Shown: one piece after another, positions 8,216-17,687 of the stretch
Layout: each line of letters begins with the position of its first letter
How positions within the stretch are numbered: the stretch's first letter is position 1
Assembly: GCA_041586735.1 (NCBI GenBank)
Contig: JBFGZQ010000004.1
Coordinates: 1-64,000 of the forward strand
Source: Motiliproteus sp041586735
Lineage (GTDB): Bacteria > Pseudomonadota > Gammaproteobacteria > Pseudomonadales > Balneatricaceae
Length of the DNA stretch: 64,000 nt
Reading direction: 5' to 3'
Notes under the pieces: generated by a model
What the model saw: only the letters and a program-made list of their open reading frames with translations
The model's database searches: none
Told to the model about the DNA's origin: nothing
Translations under genes and position numbers: made by a program

Positions 8216-9418
8216 TCAAAGCCCCAGTATTTGGGCCACATAATCGGCATCTTTATCCCCACGACCGGACAGGTTGACCAGAATGCGCTGTTCAGCCGGT
8301 AAGCTGGCCGCCAACTTCATGGCGTAAGCCACCGCGTGGGCGCTCTCCAATGCCGGGATGATCCCCTCGCTGCGCGATAGAATCATAAAAGCATCGAGAC
8401 ACTCCTGATCGGTGATCGCGGTGTAGCTCACCCGCTCAATATCTTTGAGGTAACAGTGCTGCGGTCCTATGCCGGGATAGTCCAGACCCGAGGCGATCGA
8501 GTGTACCGGCAGCGGCTCGCCCTGCTCATCCTGGAGTAGGTAGCAGTTAAAGCCATGGATGGATCCCGGCGTGCCCAGGGTCATCGTCGCGGAGTGGAAA
8601 GGGGTGTCCAGGCCTTTGCCTGCAGGTTCAACACCGTAGATGTTAACGCTGGGGTCATTCAGAAACGCCGTGAACAGTCCCATCGCGTTCGAGCCGCCCC
8701 CGACGCAGGCCATGATATGGTCGGGCAGGCTGCCGGTCTGCTCCAGGAACTGCTCGCGCGCCTCGATGCCGATAATGCTCTGAAAATCGCGGACCATCAT
8801 CGGGAACGGATGTGGGCCGACCACGGAGCCGATGGCGTAGAAAAAGTTCTGCGGATCTTTCAGGTACTCCTCGAACGCGCTATCGACGGCATCCTTGAGC
8901 GTGGCGGTACCCCGGGTAACCGGTACCAGGGTGCAGCCCAGGATCTTCATCTTGGTGACGTTGGGGTGCTCTTTTTCAATATCGACCTGGCCCATGTGGA
9001 TCTCGCAGTCGAGTCCCACCAAGGCGCAGGCGGTGGCCAGCGCGACGCCGTGCTGGCCCGCACCGGTTTCGGCCAGGACCTTGGTCTTGCCCATATGCTT
9101 GGCGAGCAACGCTTCGCCCAGGCAGTGGTTAATCTTGTGCGCGCCGGTATGGTTGAGATCTTCACGCTTGAGGTAGATCTGGGCGCCGCCGCAACGCGCG
9201 GTTAAGCGCTTGGCAAAATACAGCGGGCTAGGCCTGCCGACATAATATTTGTACAGCTCCAGCAATTCATTGCGATAGGCGTCGGTATCTTTAATCTCCA
9301 GATAGGCGCGAGCTATATCATCCATAATCTCTTTGAGATGCGGTGGGATAATCTGGCCGCCATAGCGACCAAAAAAGCCCTCGGTGTTGGGCATCGGGGC
9401 AAAATCGAACGGGCTCAT
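8216..9418 (-). CDS. Stand-alone tryptophan synthase beta-like enzyme (second TrpB)
   Basis: A PLP enzyme of the TrpB family, 400 residues. The PLP lysine is in HTGAHKINHC (Lys95), the catalytic glutamate in LAETGAGQHG (Glu117), and the phosphate-binding loop in CVGGGSNAMG. It differs from the operon TrpB at 51609: KINHCLGEALLAK replaces KVNNTIGQALLAK, and VDIEKEHPNVTKM replaces the usual arginine-containing segment. There is no trpA nearby. It may make tryptophan from serine and indole, or act on another substrate; this is inference. It is divergent from pdxB, with 239 bases between them. Confidence 0.88.
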   Translation of the reverse strand: MSPFDFAPMPNTEGFFGRYGGQIIPPHLKEIMDDIARAYLEIKDTDAYRNELLELYKYYVGRPSPLYFAKRLTARCGGAQIYLKREDLNHTGAHKINHCLGEALLAKHMGKTKVLAETGAGQHGVALATACALVGLDCEIHMGQVDIEKEHPNVTKMKILGCTLVPVTRGTATLKDAVDSAFEEYLKDPQNFFYAIGSVVGPHPFPMMVRDFQSIIGIEAREQFLEQTGSLPDHIMACVGGGSNAMGLFTAFLNDPSVNIYGVEPAGKGLDTPFHSATMTLGTPGSIHGFNCYLLQDEQGEPLPVHSIASGLDYPGIGPQHCYLKDIERVSYTAITDQECLDAFMILSRSEGIIPALESAHAVAYAMKLAASLPAEQRILVNLSGRGDKDADYVAQILGL

Positions 9419-9657
9419 AGTGTCTCCTGGGTATCAGCACGGCGCCTAACGTACGCACAAGTACGGGCGAGCAGGGATTGACCATCATACCGATCTGGCG
9501 ATCTGCTGCAAATAGTGCTTTGCAACGCGGTTAATCGACCGTCACCTGAGCGTCAATCGACAGCAACGGGCAGGTCAATCCAGGGCGGTTTCGTGCTACG
9601 CTGCGGTTCTTTTTATAGTTATTTTTTACGATTGTTTTGCAATCCTAAGGGGCAGCG

Positions 9658-10842
9658 ATGCATATTATTGCGGATGAGAATATTCCGCTGGCTGAGGCGT
9701 TTTTTAGCCATCTGGGTCAGGTCGAACGTCTGCCGGGCCGGTCGTTAGAGCGCCGCCATCTTCAACGCGCCGATCTATTACTGGTGCGCTCGGTGACCGA
9801 TGTCAATGCGCAGCTGCTGGCCGATAGCGCGGTTAAGTTCGTGGCCAGCGCCACCATAGGGACCGACCATGTCGATCTTGAGCTGCTGCAGCAACGCGGT
9901 ATCTGTTTTCATAATGCTCCGGGTTGCAACGCCGATTCGGTCGTGGATTACGTGCTCTCGGCCTTGACCAATCTGGCTCAGCAGCAGGGCTGTGCGCTAT
10001 CCGAGCGCCGTGTGGGTATTGTCGGCGTGGGTAATGTGGGCCGTCGATTGCAGCAGCGTTTGCAGTTGCTGGGGATCGAGTGCTTGTTGTGCGATCCGCC
10101 GCGTGCCGAAGCGGAATCAACATTAGCAACAGCGCCGGGCGCGGATAGCTTCGTCGAGCTCGAAGAGCTGCTGCGGCGCTGTGACGTGTTCTGTCTGCAT
10201 ACTCCTTTGACGCGGCTGGGCAGCCATCCGAGTTACCACCTATTTGCTGCCGAGGTGTTGCAGGCGTTGCCGCAGGGGAGCTGGTTGATCAATGCCGGGC
10301 GCGGTGCGGTGATCGATAATAAGGCTTTGGCTCAGTGTCTGCAGCAGCGCCAAGATCTGCAGGTGGTACTGGATGTGTGGGAGCGCGAGCCGGCCATTGA
10401 TATCGCTCTGGCGCAGCGTGTTACGCTGGCGACCCCACATATCGCCGGTTACAGCCTAGAGGGCAAATCGCGCGGCACTGAGATGATCTACCAGAGCGCC
10501 TGCCGGTTTTTAGGCGTTGCACCGCAGCACCGGCTAGCCGAGTTGCTGCCCCCGCCTGCGATTCGTCGGATTGAACTGCATGCCGAGGCGGAGGTCGATC
10601 TGCTGCCTCGGCTGGTTAAATGGGTCTATGACCTACGTCGAGATCATGATGCGTTGCTTAACCGAGTGCAACGTTATCCGACCCGCGTGGCCAGCGAATT
10701 TGATCGCTTAAGGCGTTATTACCCCGAGCGGCGTGAGTTCAGCAGCTTGACACTGGCCGGCTTGGATCACAGCAGCGTACTGGCAGGCCAGTTATCAGCC
10801 TATGGTTTCAGCCTCGAATCACGAGAGCCGCATGGCGAATAA
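9658..10842 (+). CDS. pdxB: 4-phosphoerythronate dehydrogenase
   Basis: Oxidises 4-phospho-D-erythronate in the pyridoxal 5'-phosphate pathway. The 394-residue product shows the family start (MHIIADENIPLAEAFFS), a Rossmann NAD site (VGIVGVGNVGRRLQQRL near residue 121), and the catalytic Arg-Glu-His set of the D-2-hydroxyacid dehydrogenases (SVTDVNAQLL, WEREPAIDIAL, TPHIAGYSLEGKSRGTEM). A C-terminal PdxB-specific dimerisation region follows. AAGGGG precedes the ATG. Its neighbour across the divergent promoter is itself a PLP enzyme, a loose functional link. Confidence 0.95.
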   Translation: MHIIADENIPLAEAFFSHLGQVERLPGRSLERRHLQRADLLLVRSVTDVNAQLLADSAVKFVASATIGTDHVDLELLQQRGICFHNAPGCNADSVVDYVLSALTNLAQQQGCALSERRVGIVGVGNVGRRLQQRLQLLGIECLLCDPPRAEAESTLATAPGADSFVELEELLRRCDVFCLHTPLTRLGSHPSYHLFAAEVLQALPQGSWLINAGRGAVIDNKALAQCLQQRQDLQVVLDVWEREPAIDIALAQRVTLATPHIAGYSLEGKSRGTEMIYQSACRFLGVAPQHRLAELLPPPAIRRIELHAEAEVDLLPRLVKWVYDLRRDHDALLNRVQRYPTRVASEFDRLRRYYPERREFSSLTLAGLDHSSVLAGQLSAYGFSLESREPHGE

Positions 10843-10949
10843 GCGCTTAGCGCATTCCTCGTCCCTGCTGGTAGAGGCGCTGATGCCTGTGTCAGTAGCT
10901 GTTGCGTGAACAGCTCGGTCTGTAATATTAGGCAATTGGAAGGGTGATG

Positions 10950-12062
10950 ATGTTTAAGTTAGGTCTAATCGTGAATCCGTTGGCGGGTATCGGCGGTAGT
11001 GTGGCGCTAAAGGGCAGTGATGGTGCGCAGACGGTGCAGCGGGCGTTAGCGCTGGGCGCGGTGCCTCGCGCGGCAGAGCGGGCCCGGCAAGCCCTGGATA
11101 AATTAGCGGGCTTGGCGTTCGAGTGTTACACCTACCCGGCAGAGATGGGTGAGCAGGCCGCCCTAGCCGCCGGCATCAGCCCGCAGGTGCTAGGGCGTAT
11201 CAGCACCGGCAACACCAGTGCTGAGGATACCCGGCGTGCGGTGCTGGATCTGCTGGCCGCCGGTGTCGACCTGATTCTGTTTGCCGGGGGGGATGGTACG
11301 GCGCGCGATCTGCATGCCGCTATCGATGCCCAGGTGCCGGTACTGGGCATTCCCGCTGGAGTGAAGATCCACTCGGGCGTCTATGCCATCACCCCGGGGG
11401 CGGCGGGTGAGGTGGTGGCGATGTTGATTCGTGGAGAGCTGGTCAGCCTGCGAGAGCAGGAGGTTCGGGATATCGACGAGCAGGCGTTTCGTCAGGGGCA
11501 GGTGCGGGCCCAGTATTATGGCGAGTTGCTGGTGCCTGAGGAGGGGCGGTTTGTGCAGCAGACCAAGAGCGGCGGCAGAGAGGTAGAGGCCCTGGTGCTC
11601 GATGATATCGCCGCCGAGGTGATCGAAAATATGGAGCCTGGGGTCTGTTACGTGATGGGGTCGGGCACCACCGTGCAGGCGGTGATGGAGCAGCTGGGGC
11701 TGGCCAATACCTTGCTAGGCGTTGACCTGGTTCGTGATGGTCGGTTGCTGGGCGCTGATCTGAGTGCCGCGCAGCTGCTGGCGCTGATCGGGGATCAGCC
11801 GTTGCGTATTCTGGTCACGGTGATCGGCGGTCAGGGGCACATCATCGGTCGTGGCAACCAGCAGCTGTCGGTTGAACTGTTGCGCCGTGCAGGGCGGCAA
11901 AATTTATGGGTGATCGCGACTAAAACCAAGCTCAAGCAGCTGGAGGGTCGGCCGTTAGTGATCGACTCGGGGGATCCCACGCTGGATCGGCAGTGGTCGG
12001 GATTGATTCGGGTAGTGACCGGCTATCGCGATGCGGTGCTCTATCCGGTGGCGGATTATTAG
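10950..12062 (+). CDS. ATP-NAD kinase/AcoX family protein
   Basis: A 370-residue protein of the NAD kinase-like superfamily (COG3199, AcoX-like). The N-terminal part has GLIVNPLAGIGG and FAGGDGTARDLHAA (near residue 111), the GGDGT motif shared by NAD and diacylglycerol kinases. The rest (VPVLGIPAGVKIHSGVYAITP, YVMGSGTTVQAVMEQL, VIGGQGHIIGRGNQQLS) is typical of AcoX proteins. The true substrate of the family is not settled. Start ATG 10950 is 6-7 bases from GGAAGG; GTG 10944 and ATG 10947 are also in frame. It follows pdxB with a gap of 107 bases and converges on mdh. Confidence 0.82.
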   Translation: MFKLGLIVNPLAGIGGSVALKGSDGAQTVQRALALGAVPRAAERARQALDKLAGLAFECYTYPAEMGEQAALAAGISPQVLGRISTGNTSAEDTRRAVLDLLAAGVDLILFAGGDGTARDLHAAIDAQVPVLGIPAGVKIHSGVYAITPGAAGEVVAMLIRGELVSLREQEVRDIDEQAFRQGQVRAQYYGELLVPEEGRFVQQTKSGGREVEALVLDDIAAEVIENMEPGVCYVMGSGTTVQAVMEQLGLANTLLGVDLVRDGRLLGADLSAAQLLALIGDQPLRILVTVIGGQGHIIGRGNQQLSVELLRRAGRQNLWVIATKTKLKQLEGRPLVIDSGDPTLDRQWSGLIRVVTGYRDAVLYPVADY

Positions 12063-12130
12063 CTCCGCCCCTGGGGCTGTGCTATCCAGGCTGGTCTGTA
12101 GCCATAACCGAAATCCTGGAGGCGAAAAAA

Positions 12131-12155
12131 AACCGCAGCCTAGGCTGCGGTTTTT
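12131..12155. terminator. Bidirectional intrinsic terminator between the AcoX-like gene and mdh
   Basis: A 10-bp arm (AACCGCAGCC) at 12131-12140 pairs with GGCTGCGGTT at 12143-12152, followed by TTT on the + strand. An A-run precedes the stem, giving a T-run on the - strand. The symmetry suits two convergent genes. Confidence 0.88.
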
Positions 12156-12169
12156 GCTGTGCTTAACAC

Positions 12170-13153
12170 TTATGCAAACAGGTGCTTGACGCCATCGCGC
12201 TCTTCGCTCAGCTCCTGCTCGGTAGCGGTCATCTTCTCGCGGCTGAACGCGCTGATCTCTAGGCCGTTAACGATGCTGTACTGGCCATCTTTGCAGGTTA
12301 CGGGGAAGGAGTAGATCAGACCTTCTTTGATGCCGTAGCTGTTGCCATCGCTGGGGATACCCATGCTCACCCAGTCGCCTTCTGCGGTGCCCAGTGCCCA
12401 GTCGCGCATATGCTCAACAGCGGCGTTTGCTGCAGAGGCTGCAGACGACAGGCCGCGAGCCTTGATGATCGCGGCACCACGCTGCTGTACTTCAGGGATG
12501 AACGTCTCTTTGTACCAGCTGTCTTCGACCAGGCCGGTAGCGGCTGCGCCGGCAACGGTGGTGTTGCTGATGTCAGGGTACTGGGTGGCAGAGTGGTTAC
12601 CCCAGATGGTGACTTTCTTGACATCGGTCACGTGCTTGCCAGTCTTGTTGGCTAGCTGTGCGGCGGCACGGTTGTGATCCAGACGGGTCATGGCGGTGAA
12701 CTGCCCTGGGGCCAGGTCTGGTGCATTCTGCTGGGCAATCAGGGCGTTGGTGTTGGCTGGGTTGCCGACGACCAGAACCTTAACACCACGGCTGGCGTGA
12801 TCGTTAAGGGCCTTACCCTGCACTGAGAAGATCGCCGCGTTGGCTTCCAGCAGATCTTTACGCTCCATGCCGGGTCCACGAGGACGAGCACCGACGAGCA
12901 AGGCGTAGTCTGCATCTTTAAAAGCAACGTTAGGATTGTCGCTCATGACGATCCCCTGCAGCAATGGGAAAGCACAGTCTTCAAGCTCCATGGCAACACC
13001 CTTCAGGGCGTCCAGTGCTGGTGTGATTTCGAGCAGCTGCAGAATGATTGGTTGATCGTTACCGAGCATCTGTCCAGAAGCGATACGAATTAGTAGTGAG
13101 TAGCTGATCTGACCAGCAGCACCAGTGACTGCAACGCGTACAGGTTGTTTCAT
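12170..13153 (-). CDS. mdh: Malate dehydrogenase (MDH type 2)
   Basis: Interconverts malate and oxaloacetate with NAD in the TCA cycle. The 327-residue product has the NAD site VAVTGAAGQISYSLL at the N-terminus, the substrate-binding loop GARPRGPGMERKDLL near residue 88, and the catalytic pair in TRLDHNRAAAQ (Asp159) and IWGNHSATQYPD (His187). It is the cytosolic-like type used by pseudomonads relatives and betaproteobacteria rather than the E. coli type. Start ATG 13153. It is downstream of the pseudokinase gene, 138 bases away, and has its own terminator. Confidence 0.95.
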   Translation of the reverse strand: MKQPVRVAVTGAAGQISYSLLIRIASGQMLGNDQPIILQLLEITPALDALKGVAMELEDCAFPLLQGIVMSDNPNVAFKDADYALLVGARPRGPGMERKDLLEANAAIFSVQGKALNDHASRGVKVLVVGNPANTNALIAQQNAPDLAPGQFTAMTRLDHNRAAAQLANKTGKHVTDVKKVTIWGNHSATQYPDISNTTVAGAAATGLVEDSWYKETFIPEVQQRGAAIIKARGLSSAASAANAAVEHMRDWALGTAEGDWVSMGIPSDGNSYGIKEGLIYSFPVTCKDGQYSIVNGLEISAFSREKMTATEQELSEERDGVKHLFA

Positions 13154-13291
13154 CTAAAATCCCCTTCATTCTAAAGATCAAATCCGGCGCAAAGCCGGGG
13201 CCAAAATCGGTGGCGTAATTATAAGGTATTAGAGGTGAGTAGGCTATCAAACCCAGTCGGACTACAACCAATGGAGGAGGTTGGCAGCCGG

Positions 13292-15334
13292 TTATTTTTT
13301 CAGATCCAGCGCCAGGCGGAAGCCCCAGGTATTGCGGCTGGCATTAGGCGGGTGGCGATAGCGACTGGCTGAACGGATCAGTCGAGGTATATCGTACCAG
13401 GAGCCACCGCGCATCACCCTATAGTTACAGAGCCCCACATTCCAGCTACTGCCGTCCCTGGGGGCCTGATCATAATTTTCGTTATAACAGTCAGATACCC
13501 ACTCGTAGACGTTGCCATTCATATCGTATAAACCGAAGGCGTTGGCGTTAAAACTGCCGGTAGGCGCAGTTTTTTTACCGTCGAAGGCGCTGCCGCAATC
13601 ATCACAGGCGGCGTTGTTGGTGCCGACCTCGCTGCCCCACCAAAAGAGGGTCTGGTTGCCGCTGCGGGCGGCGTACTCCCATTCCGCTTCTGAAGGTAGC
13701 CGGTAGGGTTGATTGGTCTGCTGCCGGATCCAGTGTGCATAGGAGTTGGCATCGTTCCAGCTGATGTTGATGACCGGCCGTTCACCGCGTCCCCAGCCCT
13801 CATCGGCGGGCAGCGATCGACCGGTGGAGAGGGCGAACAGGTCGTACTCGGCGAAAGTGACCTCTTTCTGTGATAGCGCAAAGCGATGCTTGATGGTGAC
13901 TTTGTGGACGGGTAACTCGTTATCATCGCCGTTGCGATCCAGATCGCCCATCTCAAAACTGCCGGTAGGGATAGTGATCATATTCGGGCCGAACACACCG
14001 GGGATGATCTCATCCTTGAACACCTTACCGATGTGTTGGGCGGGCAGGGTGCGCCCCTCGGTGTCATCATTATTATGGCTGGACGCTGTTTTGCTGACGG
14101 AGTCACGGGTGAGTCTGACGTTGAAGCCATCCACCTGAGTGCCCAGTTGTTGCAGCAGCTCGGGGCTGGGCGAGAGTTCGCGTAGTGAGGCAAAGGCTTT
14201 GCTTAGTGCGATTTTTGACTGGATAGAGGCGGGTTGTTGGAGTAGTTTTTGCACCTGCACTATCTGATTAAGCAGGCGTTCCTGGTGGTTGCTGTATTCG
14301 TTAGTGGCCAGTAGATAACCCAGGGTTAAGCCGGCACCGAAGGTGATGCAGGCGGTCAGTATGGATCCGACTAACCAGCCTCGGCCTTTGGAGTCGGTCG
14401 TTGCAGGGGCGGTGCTGGTCGATGGCTGCGTTTGCGCTTGTTCGATCGCTTCCGAGAGCGAGGCCTCCTTTTTTAACGCCTGCTGCTGCTCGGGTAAAAA
14501 AAGTTTCCGCAGCAGCTCCATTGCCGACGTTGGCCGTATCGTCGGCGTCTCGTCCATCGCGCTTTGCAGCAGCTGCCATTGTTCGGGGTTGAATTGACTC
14601 GGAGCCTGGAGTTGGCTTGGATCGCGATCCAGCGGTGGGATGTCGGGTGAAAAGGGTGCGCGGCCGCCAAACAGCAGGTAGATCAGACAGGCAAACGAAT
14701 AGATATCGGCGCTGGTCTCCAGGAGGCTGATGCTGAACGCTTCCTGCGGATGGTATTCGCTATTGAGGACTCGATTGCCGCCCTTTTGAATGGCATGCAA
14801 CAGCGGCTGACGGAAGGCGGTGTTGACCAGTTTTACCCCGACCTCGTGGGTGATGATGACGTTCCAGGGGGTTAAATCACCATGGCTTAAATTATTTCTG
14901 GCAATGTAATCCAGCGTTAACGCAATCTGTTGCAGGATGACGCGGGCTTTTTCGGCGTTAAGTTGTTTGTAACCATCCTCAATTAAAATACGCGCCAAGC
15001 TGCGGGTAGAGAGCGGCTCCATGGCGACAAACATCCAACCCTCAGGGCTTTGAAAATAGCCATGTACTTTGGCCAGGTGCTTGTGCTCCAGGCGGCTGCT
15101 TCGGGTGACCAGTGATTTAAACTGCTCCAAGATATCGGCATTTTTGAGCAGTTCGGGATTGACGATCTCCAGTGCGACCTTGTCACGTGACGCATCGTCT
15201 GTACCGGTATTTAGGTCATAGGCGTGCCACACCTGGCCGATGGGGCTGTTACTGACCGGTTTGATCAGTTGGAATTGACGGTGTTCGGGTCCAAGCAGGG
15301 TTTGCTTGCGTAGGGTCGAAAAATCCAGAGCCAT
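13292..15334 (-). CDS. Membrane pseudokinase fused to an FGE/SUMF1-like domain
   Basis: A 680-residue, single-pass protein. Residues 20-280 have a Ser/Thr kinase fold (AMEPLSTRSLARIL, then HGDLTPWN at 151-158), but the ATP-binding lysine is replaced (VALEIV, Glu56), the glycine loop is degenerate, and the DFG triad reads NTA (171-173). This points to a pseudokinase. A membrane helix lies at about 321-343. From about 452 to the end is an FGE-sulfatase (SUMF1/EgtB/PvdO) domain with MITIPTGSFEMGD, RLPSEAEWEYAARSG, DMNGNVYEWVSDCY and VMRGGSWYD; the cysteine pair of true formylglycine enzymes is absent. The FGE part is probably periplasmic. Function unknown. It lies between kdsA and mdh on one strand. 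Confidence 0.85.
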   Translation of the reverse strand: MALDFSTLRKQTLLGPEHRQFQLIKPVSNSPIGQVWHAYDLNTGTDDASRDKVALEIVNPELLKNADILEQFKSLVTRSSRLEHKHLAKVHGYFQSPEGWMFVAMEPLSTRSLARILIEDGYKQLNAEKARVILQQIALTLDYIARNNLSHGDLTPWNVIITHEVGVKLVNTAFRQPLLHAIQKGGNRVLNSEYHPQEAFSISLLETSADIYSFACLIYLLFGGRAPFSPDIPPLDRDPSQLQAPSQFNPEQWQLLQSAMDETPTIRPTSAMELLRKLFLPEQQQALKKEASLSEAIEQAQTQPSTSTAPATTDSKGRGWLVGSILTACITFGAGLTLGYLLATNEYSNHQERLLNQIVQVQKLLQQPASIQSKIALSKAFASLRELSPSPELLQQLGTQVDGFNVRLTRDSVSKTASSHNNDDTEGRTLPAQHIGKVFKDEIIPGVFGPNMITIPTGSFEMGDLDRNGDDNELPVHKVTIKHRFALSQKEVTFAEYDLFALSTGRSLPADEGWGRGERPVINISWNDANSYAHWIRQQTNQPYRLPSEAEWEYAARSGNQTLFWWGSEVGTNNAACDDCGSAFDGKKTAPTGSFNANAFGLYDMNGNVYEWVSDCYNENYDQAPRDGSSWNVGLCNYRVMRGGSWYDIPRLIRSASRYRHPPNASRNTWGFRLALDLKK

Positions 15335-15444
15335 AATCGCCTTCTTAGCAGTCTTTTATCGCCTTACTATCAGCTTTTTTTTAACATATCTCAAGCTGTT
15401 AGCGCAGTGAAGCGGGTGGTTCGGCTGTTGTTTTAAGGGCTGCG

Positions 15445-16290
15445 TTAATCGGTAGAGAGTGCTGGCAGTGCTTTGACCAGGTCATCGATCGCTTTCATCT
15501 GCTGCAGGTAGGGCTCGAGTTTGTCTAGCGGCAGTGCGCAGGGGCCATCGCATTTTGCCGCATCGGGGTCTGGGTGGGCCTCTAAAAAGAGCCCGGCAAT
15601 CCCCTGTGATAACCCGGCACGGGATAGCTGCGCCACTAAGGCCCGGCGTCCATCGGCGGAATCGCTGCGCCCGCCTGGCATCTGCAGGGCATGGGTGGCG
15701 TCAAACATCAGCGGATACTGAAACTGTTTCATCACCGAGAAGCCGAGCATATCGACGACCAGGTTGTTGTAGCCAAAGCTGCTGCCACGCTCACAGAGAA
15801 TCAGCCGGTCGTTACCGGCTTGGCGAAATTTGTTGAGAATATGGCCCATCTCCTGGGGTGCCAGAAATTGGGCCTTTTTGATGTTGATGGCCGCGCCGGT
15901 CTTGGCCATGGCGACGACCAGGTCAGTCTGTCGGGATAGGAATGCCGGAAGCTGGATGATATCGGCGACCTCTGCCGCGGCGCCAGCCTGTTCCGGTTCG
16001 TGGACATCGGTGATTACCGGGATGTTAAAGGTCTGTTTGATCTCTTGCAGGATGCGTAAGCCGTTTTCCAGGCCGGGGCCGCGAAAGGAATCGACCGAAG
16101 AGCGGTTGGCCTTATCAAAGGATGCTTTGAAGACGTAAGGGATATCGAGTCGCTGGGTGACCTCTACATAGTGCTCGGCGATGCGCATCGCCAGGTCTCT
16201 GGATTCCAGGACATTCATGCCGCCGAACAGCACAAAAGGCAACGTATTAGAGATATCGATACTGCCAACGGTGACGGTTTTCTGGGACAT
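15445..16290 (-). CDS. kdsA: 3-deoxy-8-phosphooctulonate synthase (KDO-8-P synthase)
   Basis: Condenses PEP with arabinose 5-phosphate to KDO 8-phosphate for lipopolysaccharide. The 281-residue product has FVLFGGMNVLESRDLA (Asn26, the residue marking the metal-independent class), YVFKASFDKANRSS, QLPAFLSRQTDLV, INIKKAQFLAPQEM and LCERGSSFGYNNLVVDM. Start ATG 16290. It is away from its common pyrG/eno neighbours and sits between the HI0933-family gene and the pseudokinase gene. Confidence 0.96.
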   Translation of the reverse strand: MSQKTVTVGSIDISNTLPFVLFGGMNVLESRDLAMRIAEHYVEVTQRLDIPYVFKASFDKANRSSVDSFRGPGLENGLRILQEIKQTFNIPVITDVHEPEQAGAAAEVADIIQLPAFLSRQTDLVVAMAKTGAAINIKKAQFLAPQEMGHILNKFRQAGNDRLILCERGSSFGYNNLVVDMLGFSVMKQFQYPLMFDATHALQMPGGRSDSADGRRALVAQLSRAGLSQGIAGLFLEAHPDPDAAKCDGPCALPLDKLEPYLQQMKAIDDLVKALPALSTD

Positions 16291-16396
16291 AACGCGCGCT
16301 CTCTATGATCGATCAGTACTATCGGGGTTTTTATAGAGGCCCGATTATAGAAGAGCTGATCGCTGACGGGTACCTCTTTAGCTGAGTGTTGGTGGT

Positions 16397-17617
16397 TTAC
16401 ACCGCCATGCCACACGCATGGCCGGATGCCCAGGCCCATTGAAAGTTATATCCGCCGAGCCAGCCGGTCACATCCAGCACTTCGCCAATAAAATAGAGAC
16501 CGGCGACCCGTTTAGCTTCAAAAGTCTTGGAGGAGATCTCATCACTGTCGATGCCGCCGCGGGTGACCTCTGCGGTGCGGTAGCCCTCGGTGGCATTGGG
16601 CTTGATTTGAAACCGGTGCAGCCGCTGCTGTAGCTCGATGCGCTCCTGTTTGAGCAGTTGGCTCAGCGGCTGATCGGCGCTGGCGAGTCCCTCGCACAGC
16701 CGTTCGGCCAGGCGTTTGGGCAATACCTGTCCCAAGGCGTTTTTGAGAGTCTGGTTCGGGTGGCGCTGGGCTTGCCGTTGCAGCAGTTCTTCTAGGGGCT
16801 GTTCGGGTGAAAAATCGATCCAGATCGGCTCGCCGGGTTGCCAATAGTTGGATATTTGCAGCACTGCGGGACCTGAGAGGCCGCGGTGGGTAAAGAGCAG
16901 GTCACGTTTGAAGGCGATACCGCAGGCGGCGTGAATCTCGACCGCCAGGCTGATACCTGACAGTGGGCTGAGCCGCTGTTTGTCTTCGACATGCAGGGTG
17001 AAGGGCACCAGACCTGCCGATGTGGGGATGATACGTAACCCAAACTGTTCGGCGATGCGATAGCCGATGGCCGTAGACAGTTTGGGAATGGACAGCCCGC
17101 CACTGGCGACCACGACGGCCGAGGCGCTCAAATACTGCTCGGCGGTTTTGATCAGAAAGTGGCCATCTGCCGAGCGCTGCAGCGCGTTGACCGCGCTGTT
17201 CAGGCTCACCTCGACACCTGCCCAACTGCATTCGGTCAAGAGCATCTCGACCAGTTGTTTGGCCGAACCGCTACAGAACAGCTGGCCGTGATCGCGCTCT
17301 TGGTAATCGATGCCATGACGCTCGACCAGGTCGATAAAATCCTGAGGTTGATAGCGTGCCAAGGCAGATTTAACGAAATGGGGGTTGCCACACAGGTAGT
17401 TAGCTGGATCGACGCGTCGGTTGGTGAAGTTGCTTCGGCCACCCCCGCTGATCAATATTTTCTGTCCGGCTTTACGGGCGTTATCGAGCACTCTAACGCG
17501 CTTGCCGCGATAGCCTGCCTGGGCTGCACACATCAATCCAGAGGCGCCAGCGCCGATGATGATCACATCATAGTGGGGCCGAGTGTCGGGGTGCTGATTA
17601 TCGGGGGGAGGGTTCAA
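16397..17617 (-). CDS. HI0933-family FAD-dependent oxidoreductase (YhiN type)
   Basis: A 406-residue flavoprotein of the HI0933/YhiN family; physiological reaction unknown. The FAD Rossmann motif YDVIIIGAGASGLMCAAQ is at residues 16-33, KILISGGGRSNFTNR follows, and the C-terminus carries the second FAD segment (GLYFIGEVLDVTGWLGGYN and FQWAWASGHACG). Start is TTG at 17617; no ATG or GTG lies between it and the FAD motif, so it or a nearby non-ATG codon must be used. It leads a run of same-strand genes (kdsA, pseudokinase, mdh), with gaps of about 100 bases. Confidence 0.88.
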   Translation of the reverse strand: MNPPPDNQHPDTRPHYDVIIIGAGASGLMCAAQAGYRGKRVRVLDNARKAGQKILISGGGRSNFTNRRVDPANYLCGNPHFVKSALARYQPQDFIDLVERHGIDYQERDHGQLFCSGSAKQLVEMLLTECSWAGVEVSLNSAVNALQRSADGHFLIKTAEQYLSASAVVVASGGLSIPKLSTAIGYRIAEQFGLRIIPTSAGLVPFTLHVEDKQRLSPLSGISLAVEIHAACGIAFKRDLLFTHRGLSGPAVLQISNYWQPGEPIWIDFSPEQPLEELLQRQAQRHPNQTLKNALGQVLPKRLAERLCEGLASADQPLSQLLKQERIELQQRLHRFQIKPNATEGYRTAEVTRGGIDSDEISSKTFEAKRVAGLYFIGEVLDVTGWLGGYNFQWAWASGHACGMAV

Positions 17618-17687
17618 GCCGCAGTTCTCAGTCTGAAAAAACGCCCATTATATGTCAGTCAGTAGCGGATGCGGACTCTCTTTAGTA

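Noticed and set aside
8555..9205. 216-codon antisense frame within the trpB-like gene
   Set aside because: Mirror of a conserved coding region; composition is typical of antisense frames in GC-rich genes.
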